Source of the DNA: Agrobacterium salinitolerans
GTDB lineage: Bacteria > Pseudomonadota > Alphaproteobacteria > Rhizobiales > Rhizobiaceae
Length of the DNA stretch: 64,000 nucleotides
Assembly: GCF_002008225.1 (NCBI RefSeq)
Contig: NZ_MRDH01000006.1
Span: 372,001 to 436,000 of the forward strand
Direction: 5' to 3'
Shown here: in pieces, positions 9,701 through 18,210 of the stretch
Layout of the letters: each line of letters begins with the position of its first letter
Position numbering within the stretch: the stretch's first letter is position 1
The notes under the pieces: model-generated
What the model was told of the DNA's origin: nothing
What the model saw: only the letters and a program-made list of their open reading frames with translations
Database searches by the model: none
Translations under genes and position numbers: made by a program

Positions 9701-10852
9701 ATGGCGAACGAGGCGCTGAACAAGTTCGCGCATATGTTCAAGGCGAACTATCCCGATGCTTTCGTCCGCAGCATCGGCTGGGGTCCGTGGGATAGCGGCA
9801 TGGTCAATGACGTGCTCAAGAAGGCGTATAGTGAGCGCGGGCTGGCGATCATTCCGGTGGAAACGGGTATCAGGTTCTTCGCCGACGAGTTCGGCTCCGG
9901 CGAGGCTGCGCAGATCCTGGTGGGCGGCGACAGCTACAAGGTGGCGTACACAGTCAAGACGATAACGGCCTCGCGCATTGTCGAACGCGTCGTCAATCTC
10001 GATACCGCGCCTTTCCTCGCCGACCATGTGGTCGACGGGCGGTTCGTCCTGCCGGCGACGGCGGCAGCGAGCTGGCTGGTGAAGCTAGCGGAAGACATGT
10101 TGCCCGGCTACCGTTTCGAGACCCTGCTCGGCTTCAAGGTTATCAAGGGCGTTGCTTTGCATAGCGGGGAAACCTGCCTTCTGGAAGCGCAGATCGAACC
10201 GGCGGTGGCGACCCATGGCCTGGCTGCCGGCGACCGGCATGCGCTGACGATCTCGGTTTCCAGCGGGTCTGGTTCCGAACGTCACAACCGCTATATCGGC
10301 ACCGTGGTCCTGAGCCGTGAAATGAGCCTTCGCCCGCGCCTCGGTTCCTTTGATCTGCGCAAAGATGATGAGCCGCTGGGTTATCCGCTCTATGGCACGC
10401 CGCAGGAAGGCCCGCTGCTGTTCCACGGTCCAAGTTTCCGGGGGCTGCGGGAGGTGCTGAATGGCGGCGACCATGGCCTGACGCTCGCCTGTGAGCTCAC
10501 GCCGGTGGAAGAAGCGATGCAGGGGCGGTTCCGCACCACATCCTTCAACGCCTATATCGGCGACGTCTTCATGCAGGCGCCGTGGCTGTGGTTGATCCTC
10601 GGCAGCGACTATGCCGGATTGCCTTCCGCCATCGGCCGTGTCGACCGGTTCGCCACGCTCGGTTTCGGTGAACCGTTCTTCCTCTCCATGACGATCAAAT
10701 CCCTCACACAGGCAAGCCTGCTGGTGGATATCGCCGTGCATGACGACGTGGGGCAGCTCCATTTCCGGCTGTCGGATGTCCAGTTCACCATTTCCCGGCA
10801 ATTGCGCGAGCGGCTGGTGGGACGTGAAGAAAAGGTCGAGGCGGCTGAATAG
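3731..10852 (+). CDS. PfaA-like iterative polyketide/polyunsaturated-fatty-acid-type synthase (KS-AT-ACP-ACP-KR-DH)
   Basis: The 2373-residue megasynthase builds a carbon chain from malonyl units. Domains in order: ketosynthase (about 10-440; C219 in VDAACASSL, EAHGTGT, SIKSQIGHTR); acyltransferase (about 585-890; S689 in AGHSYGE); a Pro/Ala linker and a helical Gln/Leu-rich segment (about 1044-1127); two ACPs with LGIDSIKR serines S1265 and S1400; a ketoreductase preceded by its structural half (about 1520-2060; SGGARGIT, NAGQTDYAMANEA); and a hot-dog dehydratase (about 2095-2370; H2099 in LADHVVDGRFVLP). This is the PfaA order of PUFA synthases, with only two ACPs. I choose ATG 3731 (GTG 3728 possible) because AAGGA lies 11 bases upstream and a KS usually starts a few residues after the N-terminus; an in-frame TTG at 3620 would add 37 unlikely residues. 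It leads the operon ending at 20217. Confidence 0.92.
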   Translation: MLQNHTPTPPPLDIAIVGMASHFPDAADLYDFWSNIVNGHDAIRDVETVDPVEYWKPEDYYDPDPRAADKVYGRKAGFVPPINFDPVGFKLPPLMLQSISTAQLFALHVAKQAMADAGLLGPGADKVDRDRIGVILGGSGNGNTAFSLAVRQQIPFLRNILLNSGLSAEVAEDTVERLQGLSLEWNEDSFPGFLGNVACGRIASYFDLGGTSYMVDAACASSLAAIKAAIGELTDGSCDAVLTGGVNLENSIFSFLCFSKTPALSKSNRSRPFDKKSDGMMLGDGVGYLVLKRLSDAERDGDRIYAVIRALGASSDGRAKSIFAPRSEGQVKALKRAYAQAGLTLADIQLIEAHGTGTESGDETEIKSLLRLSEEQGIDGSHSIAIGSIKSQIGHTRCAAGAVAMMKVALGLYHKVLPPTINVEEPTEALTRPFYINTLARPWMRPPGGELRRGALSAFGFGGTNFHVILEEYEAETREEAYRLSRSAQVLAFHAPTPALLAATCLDALSQLSGEAKAAFFEAHLADGGRLAPEPSSARLAFAAATPEEAHELLAQAVPLLQSGPDKAFEHPAGIYYRPEAAPVAGRIVALFPGQGAQYVNMGAGVTLDYPELRQAVEEADAVALDAGFPPLSAVIYPQPAFSDEETLAQARELTRTANAQPAIGAVSAGYFRLLRRLGFAPDFVAGHSYGELTALWAAGVLSDADFHRASIARGRAVEMPSGLADPGAMLAAQMRQEEAGELLAAVPDIVIANDNAPEQLVFGGSTEAIARAHAWLSQRGRRSQTLPVSTAFHTSYVSHAADPYREGIAGVEFTRPRCALYSSVTAEPYGDDPAHYRDALVRQLVQPVRFREMIERLYADGGYLFVEIGPKGILGKLTADILKGKPHAMVSLNPSANGEESVQLRRALAKLVVEGVPLSAADPYARKRSPEERPSRQASSFTLQGGFYLTEKNRKRREHALRHDTRVVEKFLAERTARGGTEPSVYPPPQTAPQPVQNAPALVAEPVSPNLSSSTQPSHATDRIEITMTRQSENIPKPDQMDRQIESQNLLSQLHQQFQINQKDYIDMLGSLVSKQHSLLEKFHGHPQMESMTASLARSLQLLERNQELYHSNHERYFDNQMSLMSGEAVRSRAPVPALLPNTLEMPNPAEPLALPHHQSLAPAPQTETKPAIVSATQPSAAPVTAIVAPKPVVPTMSVPQSMPVAAQAPFLSAEDQSRIAVLEAITEERLIRELTEIVSERTGYPVDMIGDQMDLEADLGIDSIKRLEIFGAMFDRLSNGTRLLDDADKNRNDENFDIETMSNIAKMTQFFLRTVEELLAGIKGSSPAVTPAAEVVTPLAVAARTLSPEDQARIAMLEGITEERLVRELTEIVSERTGYPIDMIGDQMDLEADLGIDSIKRLEIFGAMFDRLSNGTRLLDDADKNRNDENFDIETMSNIAKMTQFFLRTIGELLADIKGVSPVTAVMETPKPAAPASASAAVGASVVTLQRLGVVTSTKLSGTGDEEDSQPKKALAERDAFAPLAQPVIAAPVVYRHLVVRQDLSRPDRMPLALAAGRIWLIVDDGKGLSEILAARLMGQGQKVTRIQLSAPAKPAKGKRTAKQQAAGTAVEGVRDYSLQDRGKAAIETLIAEIEQAEGPIGGFIHLQPATGAASLGEVFAEVGYDAAETLFTMAGVLQPRLTHAEGRSTFFAVSQYDGGLGTAGRGLFNAAGASVGGLAKSLAVEWEDVFCRWVDIDPDLTAEEAADLIIEELEDPQTALVEVGRGSEGSRMTLTGRAEPVTTQQETGLNADSVLLVSGGARGITADCVIALAERHPVRFALLGRTDIDAPLPEWAEGIEGDEALKAAAIAAMQAEGEQPTPVKVEKMLIGLRHAAQIRQTLVRIEELGGKAAYFACDIANANDVERTVVAVEETLGKVTGIIHGAGLLADKRIEKKTAEDFTAVFDTKVRGLQNLIQALRPEAIRHLVLFSSVSGFFGNAGQTDYAMANEALNKFAHMFKANYPDAFVRSIGWGPWDSGMVNDVLKKAYSERGLAIIPVETGIRFFADEFGSGEAAQILVGGDSYKVAYTVKTITASRIVERVVNLDTAPFLADHVVDGRFVLPATAAASWLVKLAEDMLPGYRFETLLGFKVIKGVALHSGETCLLEAQIEPAVATHGLAAGDRHALTISVSSGSGSERHNRYIGTVVLSREMSLRPRLGSFDLRKDDEPLGYPLYGTPQEGPLLFHGPSFRGLREVLNGGDHGLTLACELTPVEEAMQGRFRTTSFNAYIGDVFMQAPWLWLILGSDYAGLPSAIGRVDRFATLGFGEPFFLSMTIKSLTQASLLVDIAVHDDVGQLHFRLSDVQFTISRQLRERLVGREEKVEAAE
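7478..8082 (+). repeat. 200-bp perfect direct repeat encoding the core of the tandem ACP domains
   Basis: Bases 7478-7677 and 7883-8082 are identical over 200 bp, 405 bp apart. They cover the ACP core from the Met-Ile-Gly-Asp segment through the phosphopantetheine serine and the third helix. Flanking ACP sequence and the Pro/Ala linker differ. The identity includes synonymous positions, so the copies are either recent or kept alike by gene conversion. Confidence 0.95.
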
Positions 10853-10994
10853 CCGCCCAACAATTCTTCGGAAAAGCGAAGGCTTTCCGGGGCACCCGTA
10901 ACAACAGGCAGAGAGACTCATTCCACATTCCGCTTCTGGTCGTTCAGGCCGGGAACGCTCTCTTCTGCGCGCAATTTGACGAAGGACTATGGCG

Positions 10995-13900
10995 ATGGGA
11001 CAGATAGCAATCACGGGACTCGGATGCGTTTTCCCAGGAGCGGATTCGCCGGACCGTTACTGGCGCAATCTGGTCGAGGGCAGGGACTGCACCTCCCCGC
11101 TTTCCGCCGTCGAACTGGGCGTCGATCCCGCCCTTTATCATCATCCCGAGCCGGGAACGCCAGACCACATCTGCTATACTCGCAATGGACATGTGCGTGA
11201 CTTCCGTTTCGATGCCGAGGGTTACCGGCTGCCGCCAAATGAGCTTCGCGCGCTCGATCCGCTGTTTCACTGGACGATGCATGCCGCACGGCAGGCGCTT
11301 GAGGATAGCGGCTCGTCGCCGCAGCGCTGCGGCCTGATTGCCGGCAATATCGGCATGCCGACCCATTCGGGCAAACGGCTGATGTCGGGTTTTTACCATC
11401 GCATCCTCGAGCCTTATCTGCGCGAATTGCTCGACAGGCCGGATTTTAATTTCGCCTCCTATTGGGATGCCTCGGGTCTTTCCGGGCTCAACCTCATGAC
11501 CGGCAGCCACAATGCCACCATCGCGGCTCTGGCGCTCGGCCTGTCCGGCCCGACCTATGCCATCGATGCGGCCTGCTCCTCGGCGCTTTATGCGATCCGC
11601 GTCGCGAGTTCCTACCTTCTCGACGGCAGCGCCGACATGATGCTGGCCGGCGCGGTCTGCCATGCCGATCATATTTATCTCGACCACGGCTTCAACGTGT
11701 TGCAGGCGTTTCCGTCCGATGGGCGTTCCGTTCCCTTCGACCGCGCTTCGCAGGGGCTGAAGGCCGGGGAGGGCGCTGGCATCGTGGCGCTGAAACGTTA
11801 CGAGGATGCACTCCGTGACGGAGACCGGATTTACGGCGTTATCGAGGCGATCGGCGTTTCCAACGATGGCGGCGCCAAACATATGCTGCTGCCGGACTCG
11901 CATGGGCAGATGCTGGCGCTGCGGCGCGCCTATGCCGGCATTTCGCCCGACATCGACTATCTGGAATGTCATGCGACCGGCACGCCGGCCGGCGATCAGG
12001 TGGAGCTTTCCACCATCGAGCGTTTCTTCGGCGAAACCGCGCTGCCGCTTCTTGGCGCAAACAAGGCCAATAACGGCCACAGCCTCACCGCATCCGGCAT
12101 GGCGAGCCTTCTGAAAGTGCTTCTGGCCATGCGCCATGATCTGATACCGGCGACGCTGGATATCGAGAACCTCGTCGCCACGCCGAAGGGCCTCGTCAAC
12201 CGCGACCATATCGTGCGGGAAAACCACCCCTGGGCAAAGGGGGGAAAACCACGCCGCGCCGGCATCAACGCCTTCGGTTTCGGCGGTGTGAACGGCCATA
12301 TGGTGCTGCGCGAACATGTTGCCGATGGGGCTGTTCCGGTCGCCGCGAGCACGCGGGTCGTGGCTCCGGCAGAACTGGATATTGTCGGCATCGCCATGGC
12401 CCTACCGGGAACTGACAATGTGGAAATCTTCCGCGAGACCATCACCACCGGACGCCAATGGTTCCAGCCCCTGCCGCGCACGCGCTGGCTCGGCCTCGAG
12501 CAGCGCCGCGATATTCTCGCCATCGGCGGCATGGATGAAGCGCCGGAGGGCGGTTATATCGAGAGCTTCGATTTCGATTGCCGCCATTTCAAGCTGCCGC
12601 CCAAGGTCATCGGCAATCATCTTCTCGCCCATGCCTTCTTGTTGCCAGTGGCCGAGCGGGCTTTTCTCGATGCGGGTTACGCGCTCGACGGGCAGAGACG
12701 CAATATTGCGGTGATCGTCGCAAGGGATGTCGATCATAGTTGCCTGCGCTATCAGGCGCGCAACGAGATCGGTTGGCAATTGCGCGATAGCCTCGATCGG
12801 TGCGGCATTACGCTTTCCGCCGAGCAGATGCAGGCGCTGCAGGAGATCGTCAAGGACAGCCTGTTTCCGGAACCCTTCCCCGAAGGCATCACCGGCGGGG
12901 TCGGCAATATTGCGGCAAGCCGTGTCGCAGCGCATCTGCGGCTCGACGGTCCGGCCTTCGCACTCTGCTCGCATGAAAGCTCGGCTTTCAAGGGGCTGCA
13001 ACTGGCACGCTACATGCTCTCCGAACATATGGTCGACGCGGTCATTCTGGCGAGCAGCGCCTGCGATGGCGGGCTTGAAAACATGGTCTATGCCACGCCC
13101 CATCGCAGCCAGCCGGTGGGCGAGGGCTGCGGCGTGCTGATGCTGGAAAAGGCCGGGAGCGGGGCGGTTGGCCGTGCCTATGCGCGCCTGCGCGGGCTCG
13201 AAATTCAGCACGACACGACCCCTGACGTGACCTTCCAGCCATCGGCGGATGCGGTGGCGCGCACGGCGCAAACCTGCCTGCAAAAAGCCGGCGTCGCACC
13301 TGCGGATATCAGCTATATCGAGCGCTACAGCATGGCGCAGGACGCGGAGGCGCGCGTCGAGGCGGATGGGCTGGAAAAGGTCTATGGCACGTCGGTTCCG
13401 GTTGGAAGTTCCAAGAATAATTACGGACATCTCGGTGCGGCGTCCGGCATGCTCAGCCTGATCAACACGGCGCTGGCTCTACATTACGGCCTGTCGCCGC
13501 GATCCACCAACGGGCGGCAGCTGGCGGCCGTCAGCGGCATGGGTGTCGACCGGGCCTATGCGCATATCGTGCTCGAAAGTCCGGCCTCGGCGCGGCCGCA
13601 TGCCACGGGTCCATCGGTGAAGGCGCCGGTGGCCGATCCGCTGCTGGTCAGGGTTTTCACCGGACGGGAACGCACCATCCCCGAGGTCATTCTCGATCCC
13701 GCCAATATCGCCCTCTTTCAAAAATCACGGTTCGGGACGCCGCATCGGCCGTCCCCGGCGGTGGTGGCCGAATCTTTCCCCAAACCGGTTACCGACTGCC
13801 TCCAACGCCTGCCGCTGGACTGGCAGCAGAGGCAGGCGGTCCGCAATGCCCGCACAAATCTGCGCTTCATGCAAACGGAACAGGGGTTCTATCGTCGCCT

Positions 13901-15158
13901 GCGCCATATGATAGCCAGCGAAACGGTCGTGCCTTCGCGCCCCGTGCTGTTCGACGAAGCGCAACTGGTCGAGCTGACGGACGGTTTGGTGAGCCGCGTG
14001 CTCGGGCCGGATTATGCACTGGCCGATAGCTACGCGATCCGCACACGTATGCCGTCACCGCCCTATATGTTCGCGTCCCGCATCACCGATACGACCGCAA
14101 AAGCAGGAGCGCTGGAGCCGTGCCGCATCGAATGGGAACTCGATCTGCCTGACGACGCCTGGTTCATGTGCGAGGACAAGGTTCCGGCTTTCGTGGCGCT
14201 GGAATCCTCGCATGCGATGATCGTCGCCTTCACGCTCATCGGCTGCGACCAGCTCTTCAGGGGCGAGTTCCGCTATCGGGCGGTGGACAGCCGCACCTTC
14301 GTTTACGGCGAAATGCCGCGCACCGGCGAATTGCTGCGCGGGCGGGTGGATATCAAATCCTTCCTCAAGGTCGGCCGCAATATTCTGGTCTCCTATGAAT
14401 ATTGGTGCCTTGCGGATGAGCGGCCCGTCTTCCGTCTAGAGGCGAATTCCGGCTTCTTCCTGCCGCGCGATCTGGAACGGTCAAAGGGGGTGGATCCAGC
14501 GCCTTTCCTCAAGAATGACGGCCCGGTGCGAAACCCGTTCACGCCGCTTCTCACCTGCACGAAACAGCATTTCGGCAATACCGAGATCGAGGCGCTGGGC
14601 GCTGGCGATCCCGTCGGCTGCTTCGGACCCGACTATCGAACCGACGCCGTTCCGCCAAAGCTCTGGACGCCAATGGCGCGGATGCTCGACCGGGTCGTCT
14701 CCGTCGACCCGAAAGGCGGGGCGTTTGGCCTCGGCTTGGTGGTGGGCGAGCGCGATATCGATCCCGACCATTGGGCTTTCAGGGCGCATTTCAAGAACGA
14801 CCCCTGCCTGCCCGGAACGCTGCTGGTGGAAGGCTGCGAACAGCTCCTCAAATTCTACCTTGCCTATCTCGGGCTTTATTCGGCTCCCGGCCTCCATGGC
14901 CACACGCTGACCGATCACCAATACAGCGCCAAGTTCCGCGGCGAGGTTAAGCCGCAGCGCGATATGCTGCGCTACCGGCTGACCTGCAAATCGATCGACG
15001 TCGCCTATGGCGAGGATGGCGTCACGCTGGAGGCCGCATCCTTCGTTTTCGTCGCCGAGATCATCCACAAGGACAATGTCATCGGCATTTGCGACAATCT
15101 CGGCGCCGGTTTTTCCCGTCGCCGCAACGACCAATCATCATGGGTGGCCGCAGCATGA
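10995..15158 (+). CDS. PfaC-like protein: ketosynthase, chain-length factor and two dehydratase domains
   Basis: The 1387-residue protein has a complete ketosynthase (about 1-430; C194 in IDAACSSAL, ECHATGTPAGD, NNGHS), then a KS-like chain-length factor (about 458-880) whose active cysteine is replaced by glutamate (E661 in CSHESSA) and whose first histidine position reads ERYSMA. Two hot-dog domains follow: a degenerate FabA-like one (about 1040-1130) and a clear FabA-type dehydratase with HFKNDPCLPGTLLVEG, where H1265 is the catalytic histidine. That order matches PfaC of PUFA synthases. ATG 10995 has AAGGA eight bases upstream and is preferred to ATG 10989. The gene follows the megasynthase by 142 bases and its stop overlaps the next start in an ATGA. 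Confidence 0.92.
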   Translation: MGQIAITGLGCVFPGADSPDRYWRNLVEGRDCTSPLSAVELGVDPALYHHPEPGTPDHICYTRNGHVRDFRFDAEGYRLPPNELRALDPLFHWTMHAARQALEDSGSSPQRCGLIAGNIGMPTHSGKRLMSGFYHRILEPYLRELLDRPDFNFASYWDASGLSGLNLMTGSHNATIAALALGLSGPTYAIDAACSSALYAIRVASSYLLDGSADMMLAGAVCHADHIYLDHGFNVLQAFPSDGRSVPFDRASQGLKAGEGAGIVALKRYEDALRDGDRIYGVIEAIGVSNDGGAKHMLLPDSHGQMLALRRAYAGISPDIDYLECHATGTPAGDQVELSTIERFFGETALPLLGANKANNGHSLTASGMASLLKVLLAMRHDLIPATLDIENLVATPKGLVNRDHIVRENHPWAKGGKPRRAGINAFGFGGVNGHMVLREHVADGAVPVAASTRVVAPAELDIVGIAMALPGTDNVEIFRETITTGRQWFQPLPRTRWLGLEQRRDILAIGGMDEAPEGGYIESFDFDCRHFKLPPKVIGNHLLAHAFLLPVAERAFLDAGYALDGQRRNIAVIVARDVDHSCLRYQARNEIGWQLRDSLDRCGITLSAEQMQALQEIVKDSLFPEPFPEGITGGVGNIAASRVAAHLRLDGPAFALCSHESSAFKGLQLARYMLSEHMVDAVILASSACDGGLENMVYATPHRSQPVGEGCGVLMLEKAGSGAVGRAYARLRGLEIQHDTTPDVTFQPSADAVARTAQTCLQKAGVAPADISYIERYSMAQDAEARVEADGLEKVYGTSVPVGSSKNNYGHLGAASGMLSLINTALALHYGLSPRSTNGRQLAAVSGMGVDRAYAHIVLESPASARPHATGPSVKAPVADPLLVRVFTGRERTIPEVILDPANIALFQKSRFGTPHRPSPAVVAESFPKPVTDCLQRLPLDWQQRQAVRNARTNLRFMQTEQGFYRRLRHMIASETVVPSRPVLFDEAQLVELTDGLVSRVLGPDYALADSYAIRTRMPSPPYMFASRITDTTAKAGALEPCRIEWELDLPDDAWFMCEDKVPAFVALESSHAMIVAFTLIGCDQLFRGEFRYRAVDSRTFVYGEMPRTGELLRGRVDIKSFLKVGRNILVSYEYWCLADERPVFRLEANSGFFLPRDLERSKGVDPAPFLKNDGPVRNPFTPLLTCTKQHFGNTEIEALGAGDPVGCFGPDYRTDAVPPKLWTPMARMLDRVVSVDPKGGAFGLGLVVGERDIDPDHWAFRAHFKNDPCLPGTLLVEGCEQLLKFYLAYLGLYSAPGLHGHTLTDHQYSAKFRGEVKPQRDMLRYRLTCKSIDVAYGEDGVTLEAASFVFVAEIIHKDNVIGICDNLGAGFSRRRNDQSSWVAAA

Positions 15159-16819
15159 AAGAGAACCTGCACATGAATTCCAAACCGCTTCTGCGGGCAT
15201 GGCGAAAACAGGCCGGTAGCCCCGCTTCCATCGAGACGACCGGCCGGCTTCTCGCCGATCTCGGCCGCCGGCTCTATGTGGTGAATGCAGGCGACCGGCT
15301 GTCGCTTGAAACGACATGCAACGACGCGCAGGCGTGCGAGGGCATGGTGCCGGCGCTGGAACCGCAGCAGCTCGGCGATCCAGCCTTCCTTCACGATTAC
15401 GGCGTGCGCATGGCCTATTACGCCGGCGCAATGGCGAATGGCATCAATTCCGAGGACATGGTGATTGCGCTAGGCCGGCAGGGGCTTCTCGGCTTTCTCG
15501 GTGCGGGCGGGCTCGGCCGCGAGCGTGTCGCATCGGCGCTGGCGCGCATCGGCGCGGCTCTCCCACATGGACCCTGGGGCGTGAATCTTCTTCACAATCC
15601 CGGCGATGCCGAATGGGAGATGGACGTGGTGCGCCTGTGCATCCGCCACGGCGTCAGGGTTGTGGAAGCATCAGCCTATATGAACCTGTCGCCGGCCGTT
15701 GTTTACTGGCGTGCGTCCGGGCTTGCCCGAAATGGGCAGGACGGCATCGACATCCGCCACCGCATCATCGCCAAGGTTTCGCGGCGCGAGGTGGCGCAGC
15801 ATTTCATCCATCCGGCCCCGGAAAAAATATTGGCGAGGCTGGTGGAGGACGGCCTGATATCTGCCGATCAGGCGGAGATGGCGGGCGAGGTGCCGATGGC
15901 AGACGATATCACCGTCGAGGCCAATTCCGGCGGCCATACCGATAATGGCGTGCTGAGCTGCGCCTTTCCTTCCATTGCGGCGTTGCGTGACGACATCGTC
16001 GAAACCCGCGGCGAGGCGTTCCGCGTCCGTATCGGTGCGGCGGGCGGTATCGGCAATCCGCAGGCGGTTTACGCCGCTTTCGCCATGGGCGCGGCCTATG
16101 TCTGCACCGGTTCGATCAACCAGGCCTGCATCGAGGCAGGCACCTCGCCACAGGTGAAATCGCTGCTCGGACGCGCCAAAATGGACGATGTGGCGATGGC
16201 GCCATCCGCCGACATGTTCGAGATCGGCTCCAAGGTGCAGGTGCTGAAGGGGGGCACCATGTATGCCATGCGTGCGCAGAAACTCTATAATCTCTACAAG
16301 CAATATGACGGCCTCGAAGATATTCCGGCCGCCGAGATCGCCGGTCTGGAGAGCGTGATTTTCCAGAAATCGCTGCCGCAGGTCTGGGAGGAGACACGGC
16401 AGTTTTTCAAGGCGCGCGGCAATCCCAAAATTCTCGAAGCGGCGGAAGCGCATCCGAAGAAACGTATGGCGCTGGTCTTCCAGTGGTATCTCGGCCAATC
16501 CTCCCGCTGGGCGATTTCCGGGGCGAAAGCCCGCGCGGTCGACTACCAGATATGGTGCGGCCCGGCCATGGGCGCGATCAACGAGTGGCTGCGCGGCAGC
16601 CCCTATGAGGCGGTTGAAAGCCGCTCAGTCTTCACAATCGCTGATCTTATGATGCGCAATGCGGCCTATCTGGCGCGGCTTGCCGCCCTTAAACATGCGG
16701 GCATGCCGGTGCCGGAAGCGCTTTATCGTTACCGGCCTTGGGCGGGCCATTCCGCGCCGCACCTCATGCGGTCCTCACCAAACTCCTCCCTGCCAATCGG
16801 AACCGTCCCGGCAGCATAG
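15155..16819 (+). CDS. PfaD-like flavin enoyl reductase
   Basis: The 554-residue protein matches the trans-acting enoyl reductase PfaD in length and motifs. It has a 2-nitropropane-dioxygenase/FMN TIM barrel with QGLLGFLGAGGLG, GPWGVNLLHNP, the hallmark EANSGGHTDN and RIGAAGGIGNP, then the C-terminal WYLGQSSRWAI region found in PfaD. It should reduce selected enoyl-ACP intermediates during chain growth, so the chain need not be fully unsaturated. Start ATG 15155 overlaps the upstream stop (ATGA); ATG 15173 is a less likely alternative. Confidence 0.93.
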   Translation: MKENLHMNSKPLLRAWRKQAGSPASIETTGRLLADLGRRLYVVNAGDRLSLETTCNDAQACEGMVPALEPQQLGDPAFLHDYGVRMAYYAGAMANGINSEDMVIALGRQGLLGFLGAGGLGRERVASALARIGAALPHGPWGVNLLHNPGDAEWEMDVVRLCIRHGVRVVEASAYMNLSPAVVYWRASGLARNGQDGIDIRHRIIAKVSRREVAQHFIHPAPEKILARLVEDGLISADQAEMAGEVPMADDITVEANSGGHTDNGVLSCAFPSIAALRDDIVETRGEAFRVRIGAAGGIGNPQAVYAAFAMGAAYVCTGSINQACIEAGTSPQVKSLLGRAKMDDVAMAPSADMFEIGSKVQVLKGGTMYAMRAQKLYNLYKQYDGLEDIPAAEIAGLESVIFQKSLPQVWEETRQFFKARGNPKILEAAEAHPKKRMALVFQWYLGQSSRWAISGAKARAVDYQIWCGPAMGAINEWLRGSPYEAVESRSVFTIADLMMRNAAYLARLAALKHAGMPVPEALYRYRPWAGHSAPHLMRSSPNSSLPIGTVPAA

Positions 16820-16845
16820 CCGGCCCAACTGGAGAAAGCACAGCC

Positions 16846-18210
16846 ATGATCACAGATACAGACAGCAAGCTGACGCTGAAGATTTCGCGCGATTTCTACA
16901 AGCGGCTCTGGGAACTGATGCCGGGCGGCACCCACTATAATTTCGGCGATGCCGAGCGCGCCTTCGTCGTGCCCTTCAACAAGGGCCGCAATTCCCGCGT
17001 ATGGGATCTGGATGGCAACGAACATCTGGATTTGTTCTGCAAATTCGGCGCGCTTTTCGTCGGTCACCACAACGAGGCCTATAATGAGGCGCTGATCCAC
17101 TACATGGAAAAGGTCACGTCCGTCGATACCTGCGATCTGGAGATCGAGGTGGCGGAGTTGATCATCAAGCACATCCCCTGCGCCGAGATGGTGCGCTTTT
17201 GCCTCAGCGGCACGGAGGCGGTGCAGAATGCGCTGCGGCTGGCGCGAGGTTTTACCGGCAAGAACCGTTTCATCCGCTTCCATGGCCATTATCACGGTAA
17301 TGCCGACAACGTCATGGGTTTCCGCAAGAAGGACAATCTCGATTTTCCCGTGCCGGAGAAATACCAGGGCGACATGCTCGATACGCTCGGCCGTGCGGAA
17401 GGTGTGCTTGAAAGCCAGAGCTTCATGCTGCCGTGGAACGATATCGATGCGCTGGAAGCCACCATCCGCCGTTACGGTAATGAGATCGCGGCCGTGCTGA
17501 TGGAGCCGATCTGCATCAATGGCGGCGGTATCTTCCCGGTCGAAGGTTATCTGGAGCGGACGAAGGAACTGTGCGAAGAGAATAATATCGTTCTGATCTT
17601 CGACGAGATCATTACCGGCGTGCGCCTCGGCCTCGGCGGTGCGCAGGATATTCTCGGTGTGACGCCGCATCTCGCCACCTTCGGCAAGGCGCTCGGCGGC
17701 GGTTCGATGCCGATTTCCGCCATCGCCGGCCGGCGCGACATCATGGACCTCTATACGCGCGGCAAGGTCATCCATGCCGGCACGTTCAACGGTTATCCGT
17801 TGGGTCTCGCTGCGATCAAGGCGACTTTCGACATCGTTGAAAAGGATCCCGGTTGCTACGACCGGATGCGCCGCTACACCGAGCAGATCTCGGGCGTCTT
17901 TACAAGGGCGGCGAAGGCAGCCGGCATGCCGCTCGTCATTCAGGGCATGCCGACGGCGCTGGTCTATCACTCGCGGGAAGAGCCGGTGGATCGTTCCGAG
18001 GGCTATTCGCACAAGGTGAAATTCTGCGACATTATCATCCGCGAGGTGAGCAAGCGCCACGGCATCCAGTTCTCGCCGCTTTCGCGCATCTATTCCAACC
18101 TCCTGATGAACCAGGACGATGTGCATTTCTTCGAGGAACGCATTTCCGATGCGCTCGTCAATGCGCGCAAGGTCATGGAAATCGCCTTCAAGGACGAGGA
18201 AGTCGCGTGA
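16846..18210 (+). CDS. Class III aminotransferase, glutamate-1-semialdehyde/MycA-like
   Basis: The 454-residue PLP enzyme resembles glutamate-1-semialdehyde aminomutases and the aminotransferase domains of MycA-type synthases. Visible motifs are LMPGGTHYNF near the N-terminus, HGHYHGN, the FDEIITGVRLG aspartate and the PLP lysine K281 in FGKALGGG. Such enzymes act on aldehydes or on beta-keto thioesters. Here it lies between an enoyl reductase and reductases, so it could aminate the aldehyde made by the thioester reductase or a keto group on the growing chain. GGAGAAAG precedes ATG 16846, 26 bases after the previous stop. A haem-biosynthesis role is unlikely in this context. Confidence 0.9.
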   Translation: MITDTDSKLTLKISRDFYKRLWELMPGGTHYNFGDAERAFVVPFNKGRNSRVWDLDGNEHLDLFCKFGALFVGHHNEAYNEALIHYMEKVTSVDTCDLEIEVAELIIKHIPCAEMVRFCLSGTEAVQNALRLARGFTGKNRFIRFHGHYHGNADNVMGFRKKDNLDFPVPEKYQGDMLDTLGRAEGVLESQSFMLPWNDIDALEATIRRYGNEIAAVLMEPICINGGGIFPVEGYLERTKELCEENNIVLIFDEIITGVRLGLGGAQDILGVTPHLATFGKALGGGSMPISAIAGRRDIMDLYTRGKVIHAGTFNGYPLGLAAIKATFDIVEKDPGCYDRMRRYTEQISGVFTRAAKAAGMPLVIQGMPTALVYHSREEPVDRSEGYSHKVKFCDIIIREVSKRHGIQFSPLSRIYSNLLMNQDDVHFFEERISDALVNARKVMEIAFKDEEVA

